This document shows, one piece after another, positions 16,803-24,095 of a DNA stretch of 64,000 nt (its first letter is position 1; the number at the start of each line of letters is the position of its first letter). Location: assembly GCF_000024265.1 (NCBI RefSeq), contig NC_013204.1, positions 3,042,501 to 3,106,500 of the forward strand, given 5' to 3'. A model generated the notes under the pieces. The model saw only the letters and a list, made by a program, of their open reading frames with translations. It did no database searches and was not told the origin of the DNA. The position numbers and the translations under genes are program-made. Source of the DNA: Eggerthella lenta DSM 2243. GTDB lineage: Bacteria > Actinomycetota > Coriobacteriia > Coriobacteriales > Eggerthellaceae.

Positions 16803-18995
16803 ATGCAGCTATTCGTCTGCGACCGCTGGGAGAACTACAAGGGCGCGATCAAGACGCTCGCCTCGTGCATCGACACCCGCGAGCTGAACGGAGAGAACAG
16901 CCTCGAGATCGTCTCGTTCGCGGTGCTCGACAAGGGCGACCGCATCGTTTGGCGCGACCTCAAGGGCCGTTGGCGCGAGAACATCGTCGGAAGCTGCGAC
17001 GAGAGCCACGCCGACACGGGCGTGGAGCGCACGCACTACTGCCCGAATTCCGCCATCGAGCTGCGCGGCGACTACATCGAGGACAAGCGCCCCGGCAACT
17101 GCTCGGCGGCGACCGCGCTCGCCTCGGCGCTATCGTCGTCGCGGTGGACGGTCGGCCAGGTCGATGACCTCGGCACGGCACAGGTCAACTTCTACCACGC
17201 GAGCGCGTGGCAGGCGATACACGACGTGGCCGACGCCTTCGGCGGCGAGCTGCGCTTCGATATCGCGGTTTCCGGCTCGCGCGTCGTATCGCGCCGCGTG
17301 AGCCTGCTCGCGCACGTCGGGGCCGACACGGGCAAGCGGTTCACGTACCGGAAGGACCTATCGGAGTGCAGGCGCACCGTGTCGGAGGACGACGTGTGCA
17401 CGGCGCTCTACGGCTGGGGCGCGTCCCTTGAGACGACCGACGATGACGGCAACCTCACGGGCGGGTACTCCCGCAAGCTATCGTTCGCGGACGCGAACGG
17501 CGGGGTCAAGTGGATCGGAGACGACGCGGCCCGCGAGAGGTGGGGCCGCCCCGACGGCAAGGGAGGCAAGGCCCATGTCTTCGGCGAGGCGACGTTCGAC
17601 AAGTGCGAGGACCCGGCGGAGCTGCTGCGCCTCACGAGGGCGGAGCTTGCCATGCGCAGCGTGCCCAAGGTGAGCTATGCGGCGTCCGTCGCCGCGACCC
17701 GGAACGCAGGCGTCGGGTTCGAGGGGTCAGACGAGGGCGATGCCGTGGCCGTCATCGACGGCGACCTCGGCGTGCGCGTGATGGCCCGCATCACGAAGAT
17801 CAAGGAAGACCAGCTCGAAGAGGAGAACACGACCTACGAGTTCGGAAACTTCGGCGACCTCGCGGACGTGTTCAAGGCCCAGAAGAGCGCGATCCGCGAA
17901 TCATCGGATTCGGTGGCCTCCTACGCGCAGAACGCCGTCAACGCCTCGAACGCGCAGACGAACAGGAACATGGGCGCGCTCGGCGACAGGTTCGAGCAGG
18001 AGGTGAACGAGGCGATCAAGCACGGCGACGACCAGGTGGCCGCGCTCAAGGCCGAAATGGACAAGATACCCTCCGATATCCGTGAACAGCTCATAGACAT
18101 GATCAACGAGGAGGTTAACACGACGGGCGGCTGGGTGTACGAGGAACCCGGCAAGGGCATATTCGTGTACAACTCGCGCCCGGAGAGCGCGACGAAGTGC
18201 GTGAAGATCGGCGGCGGCATCGTGGCCGTGGCGAACAGCAAGTACAGCAGCGGCAATTGGTACTTCAAAACCGCGATGACGGGCGACGGCATCGTGGCCG
18301 ACCGCATCTATACCGGCCGCATAACCGGCGGCAGCTCGTACTTCGACCTCGACAGCGGCACTATCAACATGCGCAACGGCATCATCAACATCACCGACAC
18401 CAACGGGAACACCGTAACGGTGTCGCCGTCGCTCGGGTTCCAAGTGCGCGACAAGAACGGCTCCATGATCGCCGGAACGGTGATAGCGAACGGCAAGGCG
18501 TTCTTCATGAGCCGCGCGGTTGGCGTGTCGTCGTCGCTCTACGTGACGACAGGGACGACAGCGGCGGGGAATCCAGGCGCTTCGTTCGTCAACTCGCAGG
18601 GCAACTACCTCGACGTCGAGGCGCTTCGCGCATCGGCCGACCCGAGCAACAGGACGACGGGTGCGGGCATGGCCTGCTTCAACAAGCCATTCCTGCACAC
18701 GAGCACGTACTACAAGCAGCTATGGCTCCATCCGCCGTATTTCGACGACACGTATATGCAGCAGCCGAACGAGCAGCTATTCCTTCGCTGCGGAGGCAAC
18801 AGCCTCGGCGAATCGCCGCTCGTGAAGCTGCAATACAGCAGTTCGCAAGGGCTGTTCTTCGGGAGCGGGTACGTAACGCTCAAGCTCGACGATTCGCACT
18901 ATGTTCGCATCTCGTCGGACGGCGTGCAATGCCGCTGCGGCTCGAAGGGCTTCGGATGGCTCAATGGCGAGTTCCACCAAACGCTCGTCTGGTAA
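16803..18995 (+). CDS. Tail-associated protein (Tal-like) with distal fibre region
   Basis: A 730-residue protein after Dit. Residues 1 to ~360 fit the Tal/gp27-like hub family (ELNGENSLEIVSFAVLDKGD and FGGELRFDIAVSG), which plugs the tube under Dit. A coiled-coil stretch (~370-440; SDSVASYAQNAVNASNAQ) leads into a beta-structured distal part with repeated G-S-N segments (ITGGSSYFDLDSGTINMRNG resembles phage-fibre beta-helix repeats) and a compact C-terminal tip. No peptidoglycan hydrolase motif is visible. It stands directly upstream of the receptor-binding genes. Confidence 0.8.
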   Translation: MQLFVCDRWENYKGAIKTLASCIDTRELNGENSLEIVSFAVLDKGDRIVWRDLKGRWRENIVGSCDESHADTGVERTHYCPNSAIELRGDYIEDKRPGNCSAATALASALSSSRWTVGQVDDLGTAQVNFYHASAWQAIHDVADAFGGELRFDIAVSGSRVVSRRVSLLAHVGADTGKRFTYRKDLSECRRTVSEDDVCTALYGWGASLETTDDDGNLTGGYSRKLSFADANGGVKWIGDDAARERWGRPDGKGGKAHVFGEATFDKCEDPAELLRLTRAELAMRSVPKVSYAASVAATRNAGVGFEGSDEGDAVAVIDGDLGVRVMARITKIKEDQLEEENTTYEFGNFGDLADVFKAQKSAIRESSDSVASYAQNAVNASNAQTNRNMGALGDRFEQEVNEAIKHGDDQVAALKAEMDKIPSDIREQLIDMINEEVNTTGGWVYEEPGKGIFVYNSRPESATKCVKIGGGIVAVANSKYSSGNWYFKTAMTGDGIVADRIYTGRITGGSSYFDLDSGTINMRNGIINITDTNGNTVTVSPSLGFQVRDKNGSMIAGTVIANGKAFFMSRAVGVSSSLYVTTGTTAAGNPGASFVNSQGNYLDVEALRASADPSNRTTGAGMACFNKPFLHTSTYYKQLWLHPPYFDDTYMQQPNEQLFLRCGGNSLGESPLVKLQYSSSQGLFFGSGYVTLKLDDSHYVRISSDGVQCRCGSKGFGWLNGEFHQTLVW

Positions 18996-19007
18996 GGAGG
19001 CGCACAT

Positions 19008-19196
19008 ATGGAAGAAATATCAGACGGTTCGGTGCCGGCGGCGGTAGGCGCGCTAAATGGCGAGACCGAAGCGAAGCTCGCAACGATTCTCGACCTGCTC
19101 GAAACGTCGATCTTGCCGGCGCTTGAATCGGTCCCGACGAAGGCGGAGCTGGCGGAGGCGATAGGCGAAGTGAAAGGAATGATCAATGGCAATTAG
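19008..19196 (+). CDS. Small phage tail-module protein
   Basis: A 62-residue acidic protein (opens MEEISDGSVPAA) with two short helices (LATILDLLETSILPALE). It is preceded by AAGGAGG and overlaps the next gene by 11 bases. No family recognised; location between Tal and the baseplate gene suggests a minor tail component or chaperone. Confidence 0.6.
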   Translation: MEEISDGSVPAAVGALNGETEAKLATILDLLETSILPALESVPTKAELAEAIGEVKGMINGN

Positions 19197-20181
19197 CGCG
19201 CAATGGTACACGCGCGCCGTCACGCTCGACTGCGCCGACGGCCACGTAGGCGACATGTACGCGAACGAGGGGGACGCCAACGGGCGCGGCATCGACCTGT
19301 CGCTGTTCGACGGCAAGGAACCGGCGAACACGACCGGCATGTCCGTGTACCTCGCATGGGGCCACGAGGCTGGCGGCGAGGGTTTGACGCCGTTCTCCGC
19401 CGTGGACGCGGCGCACGGAAGATGGCGCGTGCTCTACCCCACCGCCATGCAGCGGAGCGGAACCGTGCTGGCGCGAATCATGGTTTACCTGAACGGCAAC
19501 CGCGCCGCGATATCGGGCAGCAAGAACTTCCGGATCTTCGTGGACGTCGATCCGGTGGACGGGAGCGCGGCGCTTTCCGATAACGACTTCTCGGTATTCC
19601 AACAGGCGGTCATCGACCTCAACACGGCGAAGGCGAACGCCGACAAGTCAACGAAGGCGGCGAACGACGCCGCGAAGAAGGCGACCGACGCGGCTGCGGG
19701 CGCGAACGCGGCGGAGAAGAGCGCCGCCAAGGCGACCACTGACGCGAACACGGCGGCTAAGAGCGCGGACGAGCAGGCCGACAGGGCATCGAAGGCGGCG
19801 AACGACGCCGACACGGCGACCGCGAAGGCGAAGGAGGCCACGGGCAACGCCGAGAAGGCGACCACGGACGCCGCAGCGGCCACGAAGTCGGCGACGAGCG
19901 CGGCATCGCAGGCGCAGGGCGCGGCGAGCAACGCGAACGCGGCGGCGAGCAACGCCCTGCAGATCGCGAACAGCATCGCGAGCAACGGAGCGGGCGACGG
20001 CGAGGTGGCCGCGTTGAAAGAGAGCGTGGACAAGCTCGGGAACCTCGCGGCGGAGCTGTCGGGCGGCTACATCGTCATGGACGGCACGCTCTACGCCCCT
20101 TCGGCGAAGGCGACCGCGAGCGGCGGCACCGCGGCCATGAAGAGCGCATCGGTTAGCGGCGAAATGGCATCACTTACCTAG
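19186..20181 (+). CDS. BppU-like baseplate protein with alanine-rich coiled coil
   Basis: A 331-residue protein. The N-terminal ~130 residues match the BppU N-terminal type (TLDCADGHVGDMYANEGDANG, later SGSKNFRIFVDVDPVDG), which attaches receptor-binding proteins to the Dit ring. Residues ~145-270 are a striking A/K/D repeat (units like NAAEKSAAKATTDANTAAKS), a long trimeric coiled coil that extends the fibre. The last ~50 residues form a small glycine-rich tip. Translation is coupled to the preceding gene. It lies 14 bases upstream of the DGR target, so the two proteins probably form one adhesin assembly. Confidence 0.78.
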   Translation: MAISAQWYTRAVTLDCADGHVGDMYANEGDANGRGIDLSLFDGKEPANTTGMSVYLAWGHEAGGEGLTPFSAVDAAHGRWRVLYPTAMQRSGTVLARIMVYLNGNRAAISGSKNFRIFVDVDPVDGSAALSDNDFSVFQQAVIDLNTAKANADKSTKAANDAAKKATDAAAGANAAEKSAAKATTDANTAAKSADEQADRASKAANDADTATAKAKEATGNAEKATTDAAAATKSATSAASQAQGAASNANAAASNALQIANSIASNGAGDGEVAALKESVDKLGNLAAELSGGYIVMDGTLYAPSAKATASGGTAAMKSASVSGEMASLT

Positions 20182-20194
20182 AAAGGAACGGAAC

Positions 20195-21085
20195 ATGACG
20201 GATATCAGCAAACTGGGCGTGGGGGGCACCACGTACACCATCAAGGACGAGAGCGCCCGCACCAGCAGCCAGAACGCCGTGAACGCGTCGGAGTACGCGC
20301 GGCAGATCGACACGGACACCTACGCGGGCCAAAGCCTCGCCGCGCTGTTCGCGGGCGAGATCGCGAATTACGCGAACGTCTGGGCGTGGCTGCGCGCCCG
20401 CGTGCGCGCGGGGAACTTCGCGGGAATGCGGACGAAAGACTACATCGACCTGACGCTCACGAACGGCAACAACGTGCGGTATCGCATCGGCGATTTCGAC
20501 CCGTACCTGTATTGCGGCGATGCGTCGAAGGGCCATCACGTCGTCATGGTGCCGAGCGCGCCGGTCGCCGTGACGGGAGCGGATGCGGTGAACGGCTCCT
20601 ACATCGTATGGAACGAGACGGCGACCAACCAGGGGACGGCGGAAAACGCGCACCCCTACCTGGTGAGCAACCTGCACCGATGGGAAACAGAGGTGTACTA
20701 CCCCATGTTGCCGCAGATCGTCCGCGACTGCATCCTCAACCAGCGCGTTCTGCTCGAAACGCGCTACAGCGCGTCGGGCGCGCTCACGGCCTCCAACAAC
20801 TGGGCGTGGGCCGACCTCGGGCCGGTGTGGTCGCCTTCCGAAATGGAGGTGTACGGCTGCTGCGTCTGGGGGACGCCTGGGTATTCGGTCGGCTTCGACT
20901 GCCAATTTGACATTTTCAAGAAGACGAAGGACCGCATCCAAGGTTCGCGGATCTCTTGGTGGCTTCGCTCTGTGTCCGGGCTTTCCTCGTCCTACGTGTG
21001 CTACGTCGACAGTTACGGGATTGCCTACTACTATACCCCGGCGTACGCCTGGGTCCGGCCCCTGCCCTGCTTCCTCGTAGGCTGA
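20195..21085 (+). CDS. DGR-diversified receptor-binding protein (C-type-lectin-like C-terminus)
   Basis: A 296-residue tail-tip protein. The first ~60 residues are a helical attachment region (SKLGVGGTTYTIKDESARTS). The rest resembles the DUF6273/C-type-lectin fold used by retroelement target proteins, ending in SWWLRSVSG ... WVRPLPCFLVG; W-x-R-P close to the C-terminus is typical of these targets. The last 43 codons are the variable repeat. Residues that differ from the template-encoded version are Ser254, Tyr267, Asp272, Tyr274, Ile276, Tyr278, Tyr280, Tyr284, Ala285 and Cys293; six of the ten are now tyrosine or cysteine, aromatic-rich as expected for a binding face. A good AGAAAGGAACGG site precedes ATG 20195. 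Confidence 0.93.
   Translation: MTDISKLGVGGTTYTIKDESARTSSQNAVNASEYARQIDTDTYAGQSLAALFAGEIANYANVWAWLRARVRAGNFAGMRTKDYIDLTLTNGNNVRYRIGDFDPYLYCGDASKGHHVVMVPSAPVAVTGADAVNGSYIVWNETATNQGTAENAHPYLVSNLHRWETEVYYPMLPQIVRDCILNQRVLLETRYSASGALTASNNWAWADLGPVWSPSEMEVYGCCVWGTPGYSVGFDCQFDIFKKTKDRIQGSRISWWLRSVSGLSSSYVCYVDSYGIAYYYTPAYAWVRPLPCFLVG
20945..21074 (+). repeat. DGR variable repeat (VR)
   Basis: This 130-base segment matches the template repeat at 21675-21804 with a constant 730-base offset. There are 11 mismatches (20954, 20955, 20993, 21008, 21014, 21021, 21026, 21032, 21044, 21047, 21070), and every one is an A in the template. The stretch 20956-20992, where the template has no A, is identical. The G/C-rich end (GGGTCCGGCCCCTGCCCTG, to 21069) is the likely initiation-of-mutagenic-homing site. 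Confidence 0.96.
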
Positions 21086-21148
21086 AAGCCGGTGCTGTAT
21101 ACTTCTCTGCGCCCGCCTTGCGCGGGCGCACTTGCCCGCGAAGCGGGC
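21080..21148 (+). terminator. Hairpins downstream of the variable repeat
   Basis: Three stem-loops follow the target gene. GGCT-GAA-AGCC (21080-21090) begins five bases after the end of VR homology, in the position of the cruciform that aids retrohoming in the Bordetella phage DGR. TGCGCCCGC / GCGGGCGCA (21108-21116 / 21122-21130) is a perfect 9-pair stem. GCCCGC-GAA-GCGGGC (21134-21148) is followed by a T-rich run (21153-21168), so the last pair probably also acts as a terminator before avd. Confidence 0.7.
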
Positions 21149-21181
21149 CGGTTCAAATTTTTATTTTTCGGAGGGTAGAGC

Positions 21182-21652
21182 ATGGGCGGGGTTTACGAGC
21201 GGACCCGCAAGGTGTCCGAATTCGAGTTCTACAACACGGCGATCAGGATACGCGTGGAGGTCAACAGACTCATGGCGTCGCCCGCTGTCGTGCCGAAGGC
21301 TTACCGCCTGCTGAACGCCGTCCCCACGGTCGAGACGGCGCGTGCAATCGTCTACAACATCAACCGCGCCGATCAGTTCTACCCGAACAGCGCGGCCAAC
21401 GTGCTCGAGCGCAGAAAGTACCTGTCGCTCGCGATAGCGGATTGCGAGCAGCTTTGCCAGGACATGCAATGCCTTATCGACATTGGGCTACCCGTCAACG
21501 TCGGAAAGTTCGAGGCCGTCGTCTCGATGATCGAGCAGGAGATAGCATTGCTCAAGGGCGCGCGCAAGAACGTGCGCATCGTCGGAAAGCGCAGCGCCGA
21601 AGAAATGCTAGCCGATGCCGAGGCGGAGGTAGAGAGGATTCGTGCGCTATAA
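21182..21652 (+). CDS. avd: DGR accessory variability determinant (Avd)
   Basis: A 156-residue all-helical protein between variable and template repeats, the standard place for Avd. Avd is a pentameric four-helix-bundle that binds the reverse transcriptase and the template RNA and is needed for cDNA synthesis. The sequence shows the amphipathic helices and basic surface of that family (RTRKVSEFEFYNTAIRIRVE, then LSLAIADCEQLCQDMQ, ending KNVRIVGKRSAEEMLADAEA). The N-terminus has the YNTAIRIRVEVNRLM helix seen in bacterial Avd proteins. Start ATG 21182 has GGAGGG upstream. It ends 22 bases before the template repeat. Confidence 0.86.
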   Translation: MGGVYERTRKVSEFEFYNTAIRIRVEVNRLMASPAVVPKAYRLLNAVPTVETARAIVYNINRADQFYPNSAANVLERRKYLSLAIADCEQLCQDMQCLIDIGLPVNVGKFEAVVSMIEQEIALLKGARKNVRIVGKRSAEEMLADAEAEVERIRAL

Positions 21653-21674
21653 TGGTCGCGCGTTATGCCTTGCA

Positions 21675-21804
21675 TCGCGGATCAATTGGTGGCTTCGCTC
21701 TGTGTCCGGGCTTTCCTCGTCCAACGTGTGCTACGTCAACAGTAACGGGAATGCCAACTACAATACCCCGGCGAACACCTGGGTCCGGCCCCTGCCCTGA
21801 TTCC
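21675..21804 (+). repeat. DGR template repeat (TR) and template RNA region
   Basis: The donor copy for the variable repeat, intergenic between avd (ends 21652) and the reverse transcriptase (starts 22020). In the frame used by the target it encodes eight Asn codons (AAC/AAT) and one ACC at the sites that vary, the usual design because AAY can mutate to 15 amino acids without making a stop. The copy itself ends in TGA. The 215 bases that follow (21805-22019) hold no gene and should be the downstream part of the template RNA that primes cDNA synthesis. Confidence 0.95.
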
Positions 21805-22019
21805 CAGACGGCCAGACCGAGTAGGCGAAAGCCGAAAGCAGCGCCATTGAGGAAGGAAGGCATGACCGTCGGCCGCGAGGCCGTAAATACGCACCCCGCG
21901 AGCGATGGCGGACGCTTCTTGCATGGCCGTGGCCTTAGGCGCTCGACCCGGTTTCATGCCATCGTCTCACGCGGCTGCTGCACGAACGCCATTGAAAAGG
22001 CCGTGCGGGGTGCCCTCCT

Positions 22020-23168
22020 ATGAATTCGGATGAGCGCAGGGCGGCGCGCAGGGCGCGCAGGGAGGCAGAGCGGGCGCGCAGGAAGGCCGAGCGCAACGCG
22101 GGATGCGACCTTGAGGCCGTCGCCGACTTGAACGCGCTTTACAAGGCGGCGAAGCAGGCCGCGCGCGGCGTCGCATGGAAGGCGAGCGTGCAGAGGTACC
22201 AGGCCGACGTGCTGCGCAACGTCATGAAGGCACGCCGCGACTTGTTGGAAGGCCGCGACGTTTGCCGTGGGTTCATCCGCTTCGATCTATGGGAGCGCGG
22301 AAAGCTGCGCCACATAAGCGCCGTACGCTTCTCCGAGCGCGTCATACAGAAGAGCCTAACGCAGAACGCGCTCGTCCCGGCCATAGCGCCGACGCTTACC
22401 TATGACAACTCGGCGAACCTCAAGGGCAAGGGAACCGATTTCGCCATAGCCAGGATGAAGAAGCAGCTCGCGCGCTTCTACAGAAAGCACGGGGCCGATG
22501 GCTACATCCTGCTCGTTGACTTCTCCGACTACTTCGCGCGGATATCGCACGGCCCAGCGAAGGCCATAGTGGCCGGCGCGCTCGAAGACAGGCGGCTCGT
22601 CGCGCTTGAGCACCGCTTCATAGACGCGCAGGGCGATATCGGGCTGGGACTTGGAAGCGAACCGAACCAGATACTCGCCGTGGCGTTCCCATCCTACATC
22701 GACCACTTCGCGGCGGAAATGTGCGGGCTTGAGGCCACGGGGCGCTACATGGACGATAGCTATTACATCCACGAGAGCAAGGCGTACCTCGAAGTGGTGC
22801 TCATGCTCATAGAGCAGAAGTGCGACCAATGCGGGATATCGATCAACCGCAAGAAGACGCGCATAGTGAAACTGTCGCGCGGCTTCACGTTCCTCAAGAA
22901 GAAAATCTCGTTCGGAGAGAACGGGCGCATCGTCGTAAGGCCGTCGCGCGAATCGATCACGCGCGAAAGGCGGAAGCTGAAAAAGCAACGCAAGCTCGTC
23001 GATCTCGGGATGATGACGCCCGAGCAGGTAGAGAGGTCCTACCAATCGTGGAGGGGCGGCATGAAGAAGCTGGACGCGCACCGCACGGTGCTGTCCATGG
23101 ATGCGCTGTACAAGGATTTATTCTCGAACCCCGAAAATGCCTCGCGGGGGGGGGTGTCATTGAAATAG
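22020..23168 (+). CDS. DGR reverse transcriptase
   Basis: A 382-residue retroelement reverse transcriptase that copies the template RNA with errors at adenines. Visible motifs: catalytic Asp167 in ILLVDFSDYF (motif A), GLGLGSEPNQ at 208-217 (the RT4 region, where DGR enzymes replace the QG of other RTs), and the YMDD active site at 243-246 (GRYMDDSYYI). The C-terminal thumb is basic (KKKISFGENGRIVVRP). A very basic R/A-rich N-terminus (~1-30) precedes the fingers. The gene ends with a 9-G run (23146-23154) only four codons before the stop. It is last in the DGR cassette; the start follows the template RNA directly. Confidence 0.96.
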   Translation: MNSDERRAARRARREAERARRKAERNAGCDLEAVADLNALYKAAKQAARGVAWKASVQRYQADVLRNVMKARRDLLEGRDVCRGFIRFDLWERGKLRHISAVRFSERVIQKSLTQNALVPAIAPTLTYDNSANLKGKGTDFAIARMKKQLARFYRKHGADGYILLVDFSDYFARISHGPAKAIVAGALEDRRLVALEHRFIDAQGDIGLGLGSEPNQILAVAFPSYIDHFAAEMCGLEATGRYMDDSYYIHESKAYLEVVLMLIEQKCDQCGISINRKKTRIVKLSRGFTFLKKKISFGENGRIVVRPSRESITRERRKLKKQRKLVDLGMMTPEQVERSYQSWRGGMKKLDAHRTVLSMDALYKDLFSNPENASRGGVSLK

Positions 23169-23185
23169 CACTTCCGCGAGCCGCA

Positions 23186-23208
23186 TGACGCGACGCCGGC
23201 GGGATCAT
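23186..23208 (+). promoter_or_regulatory. CGCGACRCC intergenic element, copy D
   Basis: TGACGCGACGCCGGCGGGATCAT, read here as TGACGCGACGCC plus a GGGATCAT tail, between the reverse transcriptase and the next small gene. It separates the DGR cassette from downstream genes. Confidence 0.45.
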
Positions 23209-23235
23209 CGAGCCACCCGAAGAAAGGATGGCGAA

Positions 23236-23454
23236 ATGGAGCGCACGGAGATCGAAGGCGCGATCAACGCATACAAGAACCTGCTGCAGCAAACCGACTA
23301 CATGGCGATCAAGCACGCCGACGGCGCGCTGACCCCCGAGGAATACGGCCCCATGAGAGCTAAGCGCGAGGAATGGCGCGAGGCGATCAACCAGTGCGAA
23401 GCGCAGCTCGCCACGCTTGACGAGCAGGAGCCGGCAGAGCAAGGCGCGATCTGA
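23236..23454 (+). CDS. Hypothetical small phage protein
   Basis: A 72-residue helical, acidic protein (ERTEIEGAINAYKNLLQQTD) starting at ATG 23236 after AGAAAGGATGG. It has the size and place (between tail fibres and lysis genes) of XkdX-like or tail-chaperone-type small proteins, but no family motif is clear. A strong terminator follows directly. Confidence 0.6.
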   Translation: MERTEIEGAINAYKNLLQQTDYMAIKHADGALTPEEYGPMRAKREEWREAINQCEAQLATLDEQEPAEQGAI

Positions 23455-23458
23455 ACGC

Positions 23459-23483
23459 AAGCACCCGCAAAGGTGCTTTTTTT
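23459..23483 (+). terminator. Rho-independent terminator before the lysis genes
   Basis: AAGCACC (23459-23465) and GGTGCTT (23472-23478) form a 7-pair stem around CGCAAA, followed by seven Ts (23477-23483). Confidence 0.9.
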
Positions 23484-23511
23484 GCGCCGCGACGCCGCAA
23501 ATACCCTTTAG
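23484..23511 (+). promoter_or_regulatory. CGCGACRCC intergenic element, copy E
   Basis: CGCGACGCCGCAAATAC followed by CCTTTAG, directly after the terminator at 23459-23483 and 24 bases before the lysis-module gene. Near-identical to copy C over 17 bases. Position after a terminator favours a promoter or a phage regulatory site. Confidence 0.55.
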
Positions 23512-23534
23512 CAATCCGCTAAAGGAGGTGATCT

Positions 23535-23876
23535 ATGGATGCGTTTCTGAACAGCCCGGAAGCAATGAAAGAACTTGGCTTCTTCTGGACCTTCATCGCA
23601 CTTGTTGTCGCGTCGTGCATCTACTTCGGCCCCGATATCAAGGCGCTCATAAAGGGCATTCCTGCGCGACGGAGCAAAAGCGACCAGATGACCGAGAACA
23701 ACACCGAGGCGCTGCACCTATGCCGCGCAGCCCTCGACAACAACACCGAGGCGCTGCGGTCGAACAAGGAGGACCGCGACACGACCACCGCGATCCTGAT
23801 CGAGCACGACCGAAAGTCGGAGATCAGGTTCGAGCACCAGAACGAAACCCTGGCACGCATAGAAAGCAAACTCTAG
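23535..23876 (+). CDS. Single-pass membrane protein with coiled coil (lysis module)
   Basis: A 113-residue protein with one N-terminal transmembrane segment (~18-36, FFWTFIALVVASCIYFG) and a charged coiled-coil C-terminal half (NNTEALRSNKEDRDTTTAIL). It stands first in the lysis module behind a perfect AAAGGAGGTGAT ribosome site. The layout resembles XhlA-type hemolysin-like or holin-accessory proteins, but the order TM-then-coil differs from XhlA, so I leave it as a probable holin partner. Confidence 0.65.
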   Translation: MDAFLNSPEAMKELGFFWTFIALVVASCIYFGPDIKALIKGIPARRSKSDQMTENNTEALHLCRAALDNNTEALRSNKEDRDTTTAILIEHDRKSEIRFEHQNETLARIESKL

Positions 23877-23885
23877 GAGGCGAAC

Positions 23886-24095
23886 ATGCCCGAATTGATG
23901 AAGTGGTTTTTAAACGACAACTCGCGAGAGGCGAAGCTGGCCAGAACCGTGGCGCAAGGCGTCGTCGGCGTCGCTGCGGCAGCGGTCACCTACTACGCCG
24001 CCATGGCCCCCGAGTTCGTCGCCGTCGTGGTGTGCCCCGCGTCCATGGCCGTGCTTTCGCCGATCATGGACTATCTTGGCGAGCGGATGGCGTGA
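23886..24095 (+). CDS. Putative phage holin
   Basis: A 69-residue protein with two possible membrane segments (TVAQGVVGVAAAAVTYYAA and FVAVVVCPASMAVLSPIM). Its size, membrane content and position between the previous membrane protein and the cell-wall hydrolases fit a small phage holin that releases endolysin. Start ATG 23886 has AGGAGG nearby; its TGA overlaps the next ATG. Confidence 0.68.
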   Translation: MPELMKWFLNDNSREAKLARTVAQGVVGVAAAAVTYYAAMAPEFVAVVVCPASMAVLSPIMDYLGERMA

